A stretch of DNA of 28,070 nt from Oceanospirillaceae bacterium UBA2001. Lineage in GTDB: Bacteria > Pseudomonadota > Gammaproteobacteria > Pseudomonadales > Balneatricaceae. The number at the start of each line of letters is the position of its first letter. Positions within the stretch are counted from its first letter, which is position 1. The position numbers and the translations under genes are program-made. The DNA lies in assembly GCA_002335115.1 (NCBI GenBank), contig DDCR01000024.1:1-28070 (forward strand), given 5' to 3'. The notes beneath the pieces were generated by a model. That model did no database searches, had not been told where the DNA came from, and saw nothing but the letters and a program-made list of their open reading frames with translations. Positions 16,413-24,956 of this stretch are shown in pieces.

Positions 16413-17378
16413 TTACATTCCTAACCAGGCATCCACACGCTCTGGGTTATTAGCAATCCATTCACTAGCAACCTCGGATGCATCGCGCCCTTTGCCTGAA
16501 ATTTCATAGGCAAAGCCACTGACATCATCTGCGGTTAAAGAGAAGCGTTCAAAGAACTCTACAATAGCAGGTGAGCGGCCTTGTAAAGATTTAGACCAAG
16601 CGATCTGAACATTTTTAAGGGCGTCTTTTGTCGCAACTTTTGATTCTTTATACCAATCTGGTGAATCAGAAGGCTGAACCATTTTATAATTTGCAGCATC
16701 ATAAGTCGGCTCTGTCAGCATCGCCACATCAAACATAAACCAAATAGCGTGCGGCTTATAGCAATAAAAGGCATAACCTTCATTCTTAGCAATTGCATCC
16801 TTGACTCGAGCGGTCTTCACACTTTCTTCAGCACGAATAGGTTCAATAAAGGGAAGTAAATCGTAATCCCTTACCTTTACTTCGTTTACATTAGCTGAAG
16901 CCCAGCCTGGGGCCCCAATCCACATTTCACCTTTGCCGTTGCCATCGCTGTCCATCTTCATTGCAACATCAGGACGTCCAAGGTCAGCGATGTCGGTAAT
17001 GTTATTGGCCTTACCAAACTGCTCTGGTACACAAAAGCCTTGATTGCCTTCATAGAAGTTTTTGCTTAATTGCACGGTGCCAGCACCATCAACATATTTT
17101 TTGGTAAAACTTTGTTGGTTGGGTAACCAAACGTCAGGATGCACATCAATGTCTCCCTTACCTTGGTCCATACCCTGAAAAATGGTGGCATTATTACCGG
17201 GTACGAGGTTTGCCTCACCACCAATGCGCTCAACAACGACCGCTTGCAGCAGGGCTGCAATGGCTTGTGCACCCGTCCAAGAAGGAGCGCCAATATTGAC
17301 ACTTTCACTGGCTACACTGGCACCACTGCCTAGTGTCAAACCAAGAGCGCATAAACTGTTAACAAATATTTTTTTCAT
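16413..17378 (-). CDS. proX: Betaine-type ABC substrate-binding protein
   Basis: Periplasmic solute-binding protein (OpuAC/ProX type) that delivers ligand to the ProVW transporter. The 321-residue product starts with a signal peptide: MKKIF, a hydrophobic core, and a likely cleavage at ASVAS/ES. The mature chain has GAPSWTGAQA and DVHPDVWLPNQ, both typical of this family, and many Trp and Tyr residues such as could form an aromatic cage for a quaternary amine. Whether the ligand is glycine betaine, proline betaine, choline or another compound cannot be decided. ATG 17378 follows GGAG at 7 nt; the in-frame TTG at 17390 would place that ribosome binding site inside the gene. It is the first gene of the importer run. 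Confidence 0.93.
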   Translation of the reverse strand: MKKIFVNSLCALGLTLGSGASVASESVNIGAPSWTGAQAIAALLQAVVVERIGGEANLVPGNNATIFQGMDQGKGDIDVHPDVWLPNQQSFTKKYVDGAGTVQLSKNFYEGNQGFCVPEQFGKANNITDIADLGRPDVAMKMDSDGNGKGEMWIGAPGWASANVNEVKVRDYDLLPFIEPIRAEESVKTARVKDAIAKNEGYAFYCYKPHAIWFMFDVAMLTEPTYDAANYKMVQPSDSPDWYKESKVATKDALKNVQIAWSKSLQGRSPAIVEFFERFSLTADDVSGFAYEISGKGRDASEVASEWIANNPERVDAWLGM

Positions 17379-17766
17379 TGATTTCTCCAAGTATGTATTT
17401 TAATCACTTGTGCTAGCTTTAGTAGCTGTGATTATTTTTATTTTACCAACACTAAAAACCATAGTGCTCGTTCCAACGGTAACGCCTGATCCAATTTCTT
17501 AGGCATTTAAAATTAGGTAACCTTACTAAGCGATTATCATGCCAATTAATAAAGCATAGATAAAGCCTTAGGTTATGCGTAAATCTGCTCATCAAAATAA
17601 ATCGTTTGGGTCATCTTTGGTGCATTATCGCTAAGTTGCGTCTGCAACTGCACCATTGGCACTCAAATAACCCAACGACCAGGTTTATGAATCAAACTCA
17701 GTTCAAACTAGACCCTCATTCACCATGGGTGGTACTAATGATTAACCCAATGTTTTACTTATGGGC
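17379..17766. other. Intergenic region upstream of proX
   Basis: Nearly 390 bp with no convincing gene. For proX, a possible extended -10 element (TGG-TAAAAT on the minus strand, -10 at 17440-17445) lies about 62 bp before the start, without a good -35. A small hairpin (GTTGC/GCAAC, 17635-17648) and a weak TGGGT/ACCCA pair near 17729-17752 follow the PLP-enzyme gene, but neither has a T-run. Confidence 0.45.
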
Positions 17767-18780
17767 TTAAATATAGCCAGGTAAATCAAAAGTATCAGGA
17801 TATCCCGACAAGGAAACACTGCCTCCAGTATGCAAAAACACTACATTTTCACCTTGTTTAAAGTGGCCTTTGCGAATTAAATCAATGAGGCCAGCAAAAC
17901 CCTTACCTGAATAGACAGGATCCAATAAAATGCCCTCATATTGAGCCAACATCTTGACAGCTTCGACCATGGATTTCGTAGGCTGGCCGTAGCCCTCGCC
18001 CACGTAATCACTATTGGCTACGACCTGTTCTCGAGCCACCACTGACGGATTCAGTCCCATATAAACAGCCGTACGCTGAGCTAAGTCATAAACCATATCT
18101 TCTTGTTTAGCTTTCGGTGCGCGGACTCCTACACCATACACAGGAATACCGCTGTTTATGCCTGCCATGCCTAACACCAAACCTGCTTGAGTGCCTGAAC
18201 TACCCGTAGCATGAACTAAGTGATCAATTTTTAATGACCGATCATTGGCTTGTGTCGTCAGTTCTATGGCTGCATTGACATATCCTAGGGCACCAATTTC
18301 GTTGGAACCGCCCCCAGGAATAATGTACGGGTGCTTACCATCATCCCGCAGAGACTGTGCAAGTTCTTCCATAGCTGCGTTCATATCAGTGCCGGCAGGA
18401 CGTGTTGAAATAGTGGCACCATGCAACTGATTGAGCATAACGTTGCCACTGTAATTGTAGGCATCGTCTTCAAACCCGGTTCTACTTTCCAGTAAAATAT
18501 GACATGACATCCCTAGCTTTGCTGCAATTGCACACGTTTGCCGCGCGTGATTTGATTGGGTAGCGCCTTGGGTAATAATAGTATCTGCTTTTTCATCAAC
18601 AGCGTCTGCCATGATGAATTCTAGTTTGCGAGTTTTATTGCCACCTGAAGACAGGCCGGTGCAATCATCGCGCTTGATCCATAGGTTAGGTCCACCGAGG
18701 GCCTTTGAAATATTCTGCATGGGTTCTAAAGGAGTGGGTAGGTGGGCAAAATGTAGTCGGGAAAAGTTAGAAGTATGCAT
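17767..18780 (-). CDS. cuyA: PLP-dependent L-cysteate sulfo-lyase / D-cysteine desulfhydrase
   Basis: A 337-residue fold-type II PLP enzyme of the ACC deaminase/D-cysteine desulfhydrase family. The PLP lysine is Lys49 in [11 protein letters not shown], and QSNHARQT (75-82) contacts the cofactor. The family holds D-cysteine desulfhydrase, ACC deaminase and CuyA, which cleaves L-cysteate to pyruvate, ammonia and sulfite. The stretch [20 protein letters not shown] is closer to what I recall for CuyA (Cys-Thr-Gly before GGNKT) than to E. coli DcyD (VTPMAMGGNKLRK), so the gene symbol is a best guess. A divergent LysR gene, as for cuyR, supports this. ATG 18780 follows GGA at 9 nt. No sulfite exporter is adjacent. 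Confidence 0.72.
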   Translation of the reverse strand: MHTSNFSRLHFAHLPTPLEPMQNISKALGGPNLWIKRDDCTGLSSGGNKTRKLEFIMADAVDEKADTIITQGATQSNHARQTCAIAAKLGMSCHILLESRTGFEDDAYNYSGNVMLNQLHGATISTRPAGTDMNAAMEELAQSLRDDGKHPYIIPGGGSNEIGALGYVNAAIELTTQANDRSLKIDHLVHATGSSGTQAGLVLGMAGINSGIPVYGVGVRAPKAKQEDMVYDLAQRTAVYMGLNPSVVAREQVVANSDYVGEGYGQPTKSMVEAVKMLAQYEGILLDPVYSGKGFAGLIDLIRKGHFKQGENVVFLHTGGSVSLSGYPDTFDLPGYI

Positions 18781-18819
18781 GAGTTATTCCATAATTAATT
18801 TAAGGCATGTTTACATAAT

Positions 18820-18833
18820 TTATTTTGCAATAA
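18820..18833. promoter_or_regulatory. Candidate LysR-type operator between the divergent genes
   Basis: TTATT-TTGC-AATAA is an inverted repeat with the T-N11-A spacing of LysR-type sites. It lies in the 113-bp gap between the PLP-enzyme gene and the LysR gene. An overlapping TTGCAA (18825-18830) with TAGTAT 17 bp further could be the LysR promoter, giving autoregulation. Confidence 0.38.
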
Positions 18834-18893
18834 TAATGCTATTTCTTTAGTATAACCTTAAAAAAATGAATGTTAAGAGGAGCAACATAGCTG

Positions 18894-19772
18894 ATGGAAC
18901 TCAAATGGCTTGAAGACTTGTTAGCCCTGCTTGAAGAAAAGTCAATCACTCGTGCCGCCGAGCGGCGACATGTCACCCAACCAGCCTATTCGCGAAGGGT
19001 TAAGCAGATAGAGGACTGGCTTGGGGTAGAACTGGTTAATAGGGCAACAAAACCAGTCAATATCCGCCCTATTGGCCTTGCGATGGAAGCAGACGTGCGC
19101 GATTTGGTTAATCGTTTCTATGCTCTACGTAACAAAGCCCATGAAAACCAGAATAAAATTACTTTCATCGCCCAACATACGTTATCGGTGTCTCGGATTC
19201 CTCAAATCATTCGTGATATCAATGCCCTATCACCAAAAACGAGTTTTCGCGTCATGCCTGCCAATAATAATGGTTGTCAAAACTTATTCCTTAAGGAAGG
19301 CGGTTTGTTGTTGTGTTACCAAAATAGTAACCAACCAATCAATTTTACTCAGGCTTCGATCGCTAAAATCAAGCTAGGCAATGATTACCTGCTGCCGGTA
19401 GTCTCTAGGGAACTAGCCATTAAGATGGGACCCATCAAAGCTGGTATGAGACTGCCCATTTTAATGTACCCTAAAGGAGGGTTTCTTGCAGAGTGTTTAG
19501 CGCAGATGTGTTTGCCTCGCGTTTTTCGTGACTATCGCGTTGAATTGGTGTGTGAGTCGGCATTCTCTGCGAGTCTCAAAGAAATGGTTTTGGGCAGCAT
19601 GGGTATTGCTTGGTTGGCCAAAGACTTGATACAAACAGAGCTAGAAAATGGTGCATTAATATCCCTAGAGGATCTCTTAGGATCTGTGATGCTGGACGTT
19701 TTACTGTTTTGCAAAGAGGACGAGGCTAATGACCAAGTGACCAACGCGTTTAATATGATTGGCTCTTTTTAA
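18894..19772 (+). CDS. LysR-family transcription regulator
   Basis: A 292-residue LysR-type regulator. The N-terminal winged helix-turn-helix is clear: LKWLEDLLALLEEKSITRAAERRHVTQPAYSRR lies at residues 3-35 (landmark AAERRHVTQPA), followed by the linker helix. The rest is the periplasmic-binding-protein-like effector domain. It is divergent from the cysteate/cysteine lyase gene with 113 bp between starts, so regulation of that gene is the simplest reading; the effector is unknown. The ATG at 18894 is 11 nt after AGAGGAG, rather far; an in-frame CTG at 18891 would have better spacing. It converges on glnD, with 145 bp between stops that show no clear terminator. Confidence 0.9.
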   Translation: MELKWLEDLLALLEEKSITRAAERRHVTQPAYSRRVKQIEDWLGVELVNRATKPVNIRPIGLAMEADVRDLVNRFYALRNKAHENQNKITFIAQHTLSVSRIPQIIRDINALSPKTSFRVMPANNNGCQNLFLKEGGLLLCYQNSNQPINFTQASIAKIKLGNDYLLPVVSRELAIKMGPIKAGMRLPILMYPKGGFLAECLAQMCLPRVFRDYRVELVCESAFSASLKEMVLGSMGIAWLAKDLIQTELENGALISLEDLLGSVMLDVLLFCKEDEANDQVTNAFNMIGSF

Positions 19773-19917
19773 GCTTCTAAAACCAGCGCATTTGCACAAG
19801 CTAAAGTTACCATTTAGTTAGATCTTGGTTCCCAACTCAACTTTGGCTGGGGTAGTGCTATGGATGCCATGCATTGATCGTACTCTTATTTTCTTTCAAG
19901 GCTTCAATCTGAGAGTA

Positions 19918-22590
19918 TTATTCATCCAAGGAACAACAAATAGCGTTTTCAAGTTTAGTCAGTAGACTTTTATCAATAATGCGCTGGCCATTATTGAGTG
20001 TAATAAAAAACACGTCTTCCACACGGCCGCCAATGGATTGTATTTTTGCTTTTTGAAGGCTAATGCCTAAGCGCATAAACACTAAGCCCACCTGGGCAAG
20101 GAGACCCGGCCTATCGGCACTGAATAATTCCAAACGTGTCCAGCTGCGACCCTCTGGGTTGCTCAAACTCACGCTCGATGGCTGATTGAATAACTTGTGG
20201 GCCCTCGGCTGGCGTTGTTGCACAATATAGGCGAAGTCCTTGGGATGCAGTAAGGCTTGGGTGAGTCGTTCTTGCAGTTGCGTTAATAGGGTGGGGGTTT
20301 CATTAATGGTGTTGCCATGGCTATCCAACACGATAAAGGTGTCCATGCTGTAACCATCTTCAGTGGTAATAATGCGAGCATCTTGAATATCTAGGTTAAG
20401 CTGGCCAAGAATGGCACACAGCGCAGCAAATAGATTAGCTTTATCTTGGGTGTAAACAAAGATTTGGGTGCCACCCTCGAAGGCGCTATAAGAGGTTTCA
20501 CTAATGGCAACTAAAGGCCCTTCAATTTGATGGTTGAGTATGGTCCTTGTATGCCAAGCAATAGTTTTAGCATTTTCACGGATAAAATAATCTTCGCCCA
20601 GATTTTTCCATAAACGCATGACTGAGGCGGGGTTAAAACGCTGGGTTTGCAATAGCTTGCGCGCGTCAATTTGGCTCTGTTCTATCAGCCCCTGGTGATC
20701 TACAGGAATATCTAGGCCTAAGCGCAGCACTCGGTTGGTTGCGGTATAAAGTTGCCTCAATAAGGATGCACGCCAATTATTCCACAGGGCTGGGTTGGTC
20801 GCATTGATATCACTTACTGTGAGGACATAAAGGTAATCAAGGTGTAACTGGTCGCCCATTTTGGTGGCAAATTCATGGATGATATCGGGGTTGCTAATGT
20901 CTCGCTTTTGAGCAGTCATAGACATGAGTAAGTGATGGCGAACTAACCAGCTAACCAATTCTGTATCCCACTTGCCCAATTGATGTTGTTTACAAAAATG
21001 CTGCACTTCCTCAGCCCCAACAACAGAATGATCTCGCCCGCTGCCTTTACCGATATCATGAAAAAATCCCGCAATATAAAGCAGCTCAATCTTGGGAAGT
21101 TGATGCACTAAACGACTCGCTACAGGAAAACGTTCTCGTTCTTTTGGTAGTAATAGCTCACGCATTTTCTTCACAACCTTCATGCAATGGGCATCAACGG
21201 TGTAAATATGATACATGTCGTGTTGCATGCGCCCCACGATCTTATTAAAAGCCGGTAGGTAATCCCCCAACACCCCTTGACGCTGCATCTCTAATAACGT
21301 GTGAGACATGTGATGAGGTGAGCGAAGCAATTCCATAAAAAGACTATTAACCCGAATATCTCGGCGATACTTGTCATCGATTAAATGACGATAGGCCTGT
21401 ATCAAACGTTTGCACTCTGCCCCAATAGCTTGGCATTGAGGATGTTGTGCCAAAATAACGAAAGCTTCCATCATAGCAAAAGGTTGGCGTAAAAAAAGGC
21501 TTGGGTAGCAAGCTTGTAAGCGACCATTGCGGAGTTCAAAGCGGCGATTTATTGACACTACTAAATCGTCTTCATGGGCATGGAGAATGCCTTGATCAAA
21601 AAGTTGCAAAAGTGTTTGGTTGAGTTCGGCTAGGTGCATGGCGGTGCGATAGTAACGATGCATAAATTGCTCGACAGCGAGTTCCTCTTCGTTATCTTCA
21701 TAGCCAAAAAAAATTGCCAGTTTGCGCTGGTGGTCAAACAGTAATCGTTCCTCTGGACGCTGAGCGATTAGGTGCAGTGCGTAACGAATGGTCCAAAGGT
21801 AGCCAGTGCTTTTTCTGAGGGTGTCTAGTTCTGACTTGTTAAGGTAGTTGTGTCCAGCAAGCTGTGCCATATTGCTCAGTCCAAAGTGACGTTTGCCAAT
21901 CCATCCAATAGTTTGAATGTCACGCAACCCTCCAGGCGAATTTTTGATATTGGGCTCTAGGTTGTATTCTGTGTCATTGGTGCGTCTATGGCGCTGCTGC
22001 TGGCTTTCAATGCGGGCTTTGTAAAAGGCTTCATTTCCCCAAGCTTGTTCAGAAATAACCCAATCAAATGCCTGCTCTCTTAATTCAGCCTTACCAATAA
22101 TGGTATGAGACTCAATGAGGCTGGTGGCGATGGTAATGTCATTTTTAGCTTGTTCACAACAATCTTCGAGGGTGCGGACGCTGGAGCCAATTTGAAGACC
22201 CAAATCCCAGATAAAAGTAATAAATTCTTGCGTACATCTATGCCAACTTGAGGCGTCAAGACCGTTGCCTAAAAGAATGAGTAAATCCACATCAGACTGA
22301 GGGTGCAGTTCACGGCGACCATAACCACCCACAGCCACTAATGCCGCTTCCTCGGGCCAAGAATATTGCTGCCAAGCTATGCGCAAAATTTGATCCACAA
22401 GCCAAGCTCGAGCATGGATCAACTCGTTAATCCGCTTCTCTTTATGCTCTTGAAAAATATCATCGAGCTGGCTTTGACCGGCTTGTAAGGCGGCTTTTAA
22501 TACTTGCGATGAAGGGAGTGCAGCAAGCTGTTGCTGCAGATGATCGTGATCGATGAGTTGGTGTTGTAGCTCCTTGCTAACCAAAGCCAT
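19918..22590 (-). CDS. glnD: Bifunctional PII uridylyltransferase/uridylyl-removing enzyme GlnD
   Basis: Nitrogen-status sensor that uridylylates PII proteins when glutamine is low and removes UMP when it is high. The 890-residue chain has the expected order. The nucleotidyltransferase motif GGYGRRELHPQSDVD is at 88-102, with catalytic Asp100 and Asp102. The GlnD-type helical region follows. An HD domain contains FFHDIGKGSGRDHS, with His511 and Asp512. Two C-terminal ACT domains (about 705-780 and 815-890) bind glutamine. The length and all active-site residues are normal, so both activities should be intact. It begins 2 nt after the map stop and must be co-transcribed with map, an arrangement common in Pseudomonas-like genomes. 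Confidence 0.96.
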   Translation of the reverse strand: MALVSKELQHQLIDHDHLQQQLAALPSSQVLKAALQAGQSQLDDIFQEHKEKRINELIHARAWLVDQILRIAWQQYSWPEEAALVAVGGYGRRELHPQSDVDLLILLGNGLDASSWHRCTQEFITFIWDLGLQIGSSVRTLEDCCEQAKNDITIATSLIESHTIIGKAELREQAFDWVISEQAWGNEAFYKARIESQQQRHRRTNDTEYNLEPNIKNSPGGLRDIQTIGWIGKRHFGLSNMAQLAGHNYLNKSELDTLRKSTGYLWTIRYALHLIAQRPEERLLFDHQRKLAIFFGYEDNEEELAVEQFMHRYYRTAMHLAELNQTLLQLFDQGILHAHEDDLVVSINRRFELRNGRLQACYPSLFLRQPFAMMEAFVILAQHPQCQAIGAECKRLIQAYRHLIDDKYRRDIRVNSLFMELLRSPHHMSHTLLEMQRQGVLGDYLPAFNKIVGRMQHDMYHIYTVDAHCMKVVKKMRELLLPKERERFPVASRLVHQLPKIELLYIAGFFHDIGKGSGRDHSVVGAEEVQHFCKQHQLGKWDTELVSWLVRHHLLMSMTAQKRDISNPDIIHEFATKMGDQLHLDYLYVLTVSDINATNPALWNNWRASLLRQLYTATNRVLRLGLDIPVDHQGLIEQSQIDARKLLQTQRFNPASVMRLWKNLGEDYFIRENAKTIAWHTRTILNHQIEGPLVAISETSYSAFEGGTQIFVYTQDKANLFAALCAILGQLNLDIQDARIITTEDGYSMDTFIVLDSHGNTINETPTLLTQLQERLTQALLHPKDFAYIVQQRQPRAHKLFNQPSSVSLSNPEGRSWTRLELFSADRPGLLAQVGLVFMRLGISLQKAKIQSIGGRVEDVFFITLNNGQRIIDKSLLTKLENAICCSLDE

Positions 22591-22592
22591 GC

Positions 22593-23363
22593 TTAGACCA
22601 TTTCTTCTTTACGAATCGTAAGATTCTCGTAACCGTCAGCGGTAACTAGGATCGTATGTTCAAACTGAGCAGACAAACGCTTGTCCATAGTCGTCACCGT
22701 CCAGCCGTCATGTTTATTAAGTTTGACATGACGCTTACCTGCATTAAGCATGGGTTCAATGGTGAAAATCATTCCCTCTTTAAGTTCAACTCCGGTATTG
22801 GGCTTGCCGTAATGCAGTACCTGAGGATCTTCATGAAAACCAACGCCAATGCCATGGCCACAGTACTCTTGCACAATGGAATAATGGTTCGCCTCAGCAT
22901 GTGCTTGAATGACATGGCCAATGTCACCCAAGTGTGCGCCAGGTTTGACTAGAGCAATGCCCTTATACATGCATTCTTGAGTAATGGTCACCAAACGTTC
23001 AGCATGAGGCGCAACATTGCCAACGGCAAACATGCGGCTGGTATCGCCATGATAACCATCTTTAATGACGGTAATGTCAATGTTAACCAGATCACCTTGC
23101 TTGAGGGCTTTGTCATTGGGAATGCCATGACACACTACTTGGTTAACGGAGGTGCAAATGGATTTTGGGAATCCGTGATAATTTAATGGTGCCGGAATCG
23201 CTTCTTGAACATTCACGATATAATCATGACAAATTTGATTAAGCTGATTAGTCGTTACTCCCGCTTGCACATGCGGGTGAATCATTTCCAACACTTCAGC
23301 AGCCAAGCGACCAGCTATACGCATCTTATTTATTGCTGCTGCGTCTTTGATTAATATATTCAT
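22593..23363 (-). CDS. map: Type I methionine aminopeptidase Map
   Basis: Removes the initiator methionine from nascent proteins in the cytosol. The 256-residue protein is a type Ia enzyme with no N-terminal extension. The five metal ligands of E. coli Map are present: Asp96 and Asp107 (NIDITVIKDGYHGDT), His170 (CGHGIG), Glu203 (TIEPML) and Glu235 (FEHTIL). His79 in VVCHGIPN is the conserved substrate-binding histidine. ATG 23363 follows GAGG at 6 nt. A perfect extended -10 promoter element lies about 66 bp upstream. The gene is usually a close divergent neighbour of rpsB; here about 4.6 kb separates them. Confidence 0.96.
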   Translation of the reverse strand: MNILIKDAAAINKMRIAGRLAAEVLEMIHPHVQAGVTTNQLNQICHDYIVNVQEAIPAPLNYHGFPKSICTSVNQVVCHGIPNDKALKQGDLVNIDITVIKDGYHGDTSRMFAVGNVAPHAERLVTITQECMYKGIALVKPGAHLGDIGHVIQAHAEANHYSIVQEYCGHGIGVGFHEDPQVLHYGKPNTGVELKEGMIFTIEPMLNAGKRHVKLNKHDGWTVTTMDKRLSAQFEHTILVTADGYENLTIRKEEMV

Positions 23364-23428
23364 GGAATCCTCACTTTAACGACACTCTACCTAGTTTGAA
23401 TCGACTCTATCCAGAGCTCATCTTGGAA

Positions 23429-23437
23429 ATTATACCA
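23429..23437 (-). promoter_or_regulatory. Extended -10 promoter of map-glnD
   Basis: On the minus strand the sequence is TGG-TATAAT, a perfect -10 with the TGn extension. The -10 lies about 66 bp before the map ATG. No good -35 is present, which fits an extended -10 promoter. Confidence 0.6.
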
Positions 23438-23585
23438 GACATACCCAAGTTCGATATATTTGTATCAACAATTCTTCCTATAAATTGTCGTCCATGATTT
23501 GGAAGCGAAAAGGCTAATTAAAAAGACCAATAAAAAATAGATACCACAGGAAAATGCATCCCTTAGCTAACTTCTCATTCACGAG

Positions 23586-23679
23586 TCGTTATTTTAATCA
23601 CGTGGTGTTTTTTCCTGGGGCATGACAATCTTGTAGTGGGTTAAACCCTACTTTCTAGTGATCACCACTGAAATAACGA
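23586..23679. repeat. 94-bp imperfect inverted repeat with inner hairpin
   Basis: Outer arms TCGTTATTT (23586-23594) and AAATAACGA (23671-23679) pair perfectly. After an asymmetric internal loop, GTGGTG (23602-23607) pairs with CACCAC (23663-23668). A smaller hairpin (GGGTT/AACCC inside GTA...TAC, 23633-23651) lies within. This could be a structured RNA, a small non-autonomous element, or a relic; no flanking target duplication was found. Confidence 0.5.
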
Positions 23680-23877
23680 ACTAGGTAACGTCAATATAAA
23701 TAATAAAATATTTTAACATTCGAAAACCTTTGGATTAAAAATATTTCCATAGCTTAGTTAATGAAGAAGTATTGCAAAATAGTTGTTGAGCTCAATCTAA
23801 AAAGACGTTTTGAGCTGCTTAATATGTAAATAAACCCTATTTCTGACACCTGTTGTAAGAAAACTCAATGAACGCTT

Positions 23878-23903
23878 GTTAGTCTAACGACATTAGTACT
23901 AAT
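23878..23903. promoter_or_regulatory. Two adjacent TTAG/CTAA palindromes, candidate operator
   Basis: GTTAG-T-CTAAC (23878-23888) is followed three bases later by ATTAGTACTAAT (23892-23903), a perfect 12-bp palindrome. Both share the half-site TTAG. They lie about 120 bp before the PilZ-like gene, where a regulator site would be expected. Confidence 0.42.
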
Positions 23904-23926
23904 ACCTATGTTTGTATGATGCCCTT

Positions 23927-23951
23927 AAAAAGTGTCATGGCATGACTTTTT
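23927..23951. other. Hairpin with A-run and T-run flanks
   Basis: AAAAAG (23927-23932) pairs with CTTTTT (23946-23951); an inner TCA/TGA stem surrounds the loop TGGCA, with a TG bulge on the left. The form is that of a weak bidirectional terminator, but the stem is poor in GC. It lies 69 bp before the PilZ-like gene start, so it may act in its leader. Confidence 0.35.
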
Positions 23952-24019
23952 GCAGAAAATAGAGAGTTTTGAGAAGTCACTAAACTCGCTATTTTATCTG
24001 AAGAATAAAAGGATGTATT

Positions 24020-24778
24020 TTGAAAGACAAAGTCAAAATTAATGATTTTCAGGAGCTGTATAAGTTCTTTTTGTCTGCTAAACAGGGCAAAACAGTATTT
24101 TACATCAGTTTTGGAGATCCTTCTGACCAAACTGTAGCAGACTTTCAGGTATGTGAGGTGAGATATAGGCCTCAAGCGACCACCAAAGCAAACAGTGAAA
24201 ATGTGACCTTAGTGCTAGAGGCCATGCGCAATCAAGGTTTTAAATTTAAGGTTGAGGCTGCCGATCAGTTTCGTATTGAATTCGTCGATGAGGGGCTCAT
24301 TCACTATTTTGATATTGAGGTTACAGCCTCTAATAATAGTGATTTAGGCTTGCGTTTTAGTGCCAAGCTTCCTGAAAATTTGAGCGTTAAAACGCATTAT
24401 GAAGAGGTTCGCTTGCCAGCGAAGCGGGATAGAAAAATTAATATGACCATTAAGGGGCAAAACGTTGAAGTTGCCTACCTATCGAGTGATGGAGCCTCGG
24501 TATTTATTCCACAAGCTAATTTTAATGATATACAGGTGGGTAAAGCCATCAGGCACATTGAGCTCACTATTGATGGATTTATAGTCAAGGCCAATGCAGA
24601 AATAGACCATATGCGCAGGCACATGGATGGACGAAATATAGTAACAAGCCTTAGGTTTATGTTTTTTGGTATCAACGACGAGATTACCCTGGCAAGCATA
24701 GTCGAACAAAAGTCAGCCTCCTTATCTTCAAAAGATGCCATGATTCGATATGCCCAGCCACTGGAAATGGCTTCATGA
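24020..24778 (+). CDS. PilZ/YcgR-like protein with degenerate c-di-GMP motif
   Basis: A 252-residue cytosolic protein with no signal or membrane segment. Its layout resembles YcgR-type proteins: an N-terminal beta-rich domain (about 1-125), then a PilZ-like barrel (about 128-235). In PilZ domains c-di-GMP is bound by RxxxR and D/NxSxxG. Here a basic cluster RLPAKRDRK (131-139) and YLSSDG (153-158) sit at the right spacing, but Tyr replaces the Asp/Asn, so nucleotide binding may be altered or lost. The C-terminal stretch LRFMFFGINDEITLASIVEQ fits the last PilZ strand and helix. The TTG start follows AAAGGA at 7 nt. The kinase gene begins 288 bp downstream. The family assignment rests on pattern, not search. 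Confidence 0.62.
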   Translation: MKDKVKINDFQELYKFFLSAKQGKTVFYISFGDPSDQTVADFQVCEVRYRPQATTKANSENVTLVLEAMRNQGFKFKVEAADQFRIEFVDEGLIHYFDIEVTASNNSDLGLRFSAKLPENLSVKTHYEEVRLPAKRDRKINMTIKGQNVEVAYLSSDGASVFIPQANFNDIQVGKAIRHIELTIDGFIVKANAEIDHMRRHMDGRNIVTSLRFMFFGINDEITLASIVEQKSASLSSKDAMIRYAQPLEMAS

Positions 24779-24921
24779 TAGGACCACCAAAAGCCAGTTA
24801 AATATTAATCCACTGTTTCAACTTACAAACACATCGCTAGGGCACCCACACCCAAAAGTGCATGGCCTATTTCCTTGCTTAGGCCTCACATTTTTAATCT
24901 GCCATTCAATCCAACTCACTG

Positions 24922-24950
24922 CCTCAATAATAATCTGAGAGGACTTTTTT
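24922..24950 (+). terminator. Weak terminator-like element after the PilZ-like gene
   Basis: CCTCA and TGAGAGG can form a short imperfect stem around AATAATAATC-like loop sequence, followed by a run of six T. The stem is short, so termination would be inefficient at best. Confidence 0.25.
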
Positions 24951-24956
24951 AGCGCT

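Larger units (their letters stand above)
23364..24019. other. Long AT-rich intergenic region between map and the PilZ-like gene
   Basis: About 655 bp with no supported coding frame. Besides the map promoter it holds an imperfect inverted repeat (23586-23679), a perfect 10-bp palindrome TTGAGCTCAA (near 23786-23795), two adjacent palindromes (23878-23903) and a hairpin with A- and T-runs (23927-23951), each listed separately where useful. A TATGAT hexamer at 23915-23920 could be a -10 for the downstream gene but lacks a -35. The concentration of dyad symmetry suggests regulatory DNA or a small RNA; no function is shown. Confidence 0.55.

Noticed and set aside
23906..24175. Minus-strand frame overlapping the PilZ-like gene
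   Set aside because: It is mostly antisense to the PilZ-like gene and lacks a ribosome binding site or recognisable sequence.
24750..24938. 62-codon frame after the PilZ-like gene
   Set aside because: It begins inside the PilZ-like gene in another frame, has low-complexity composition and no ribosome binding site.
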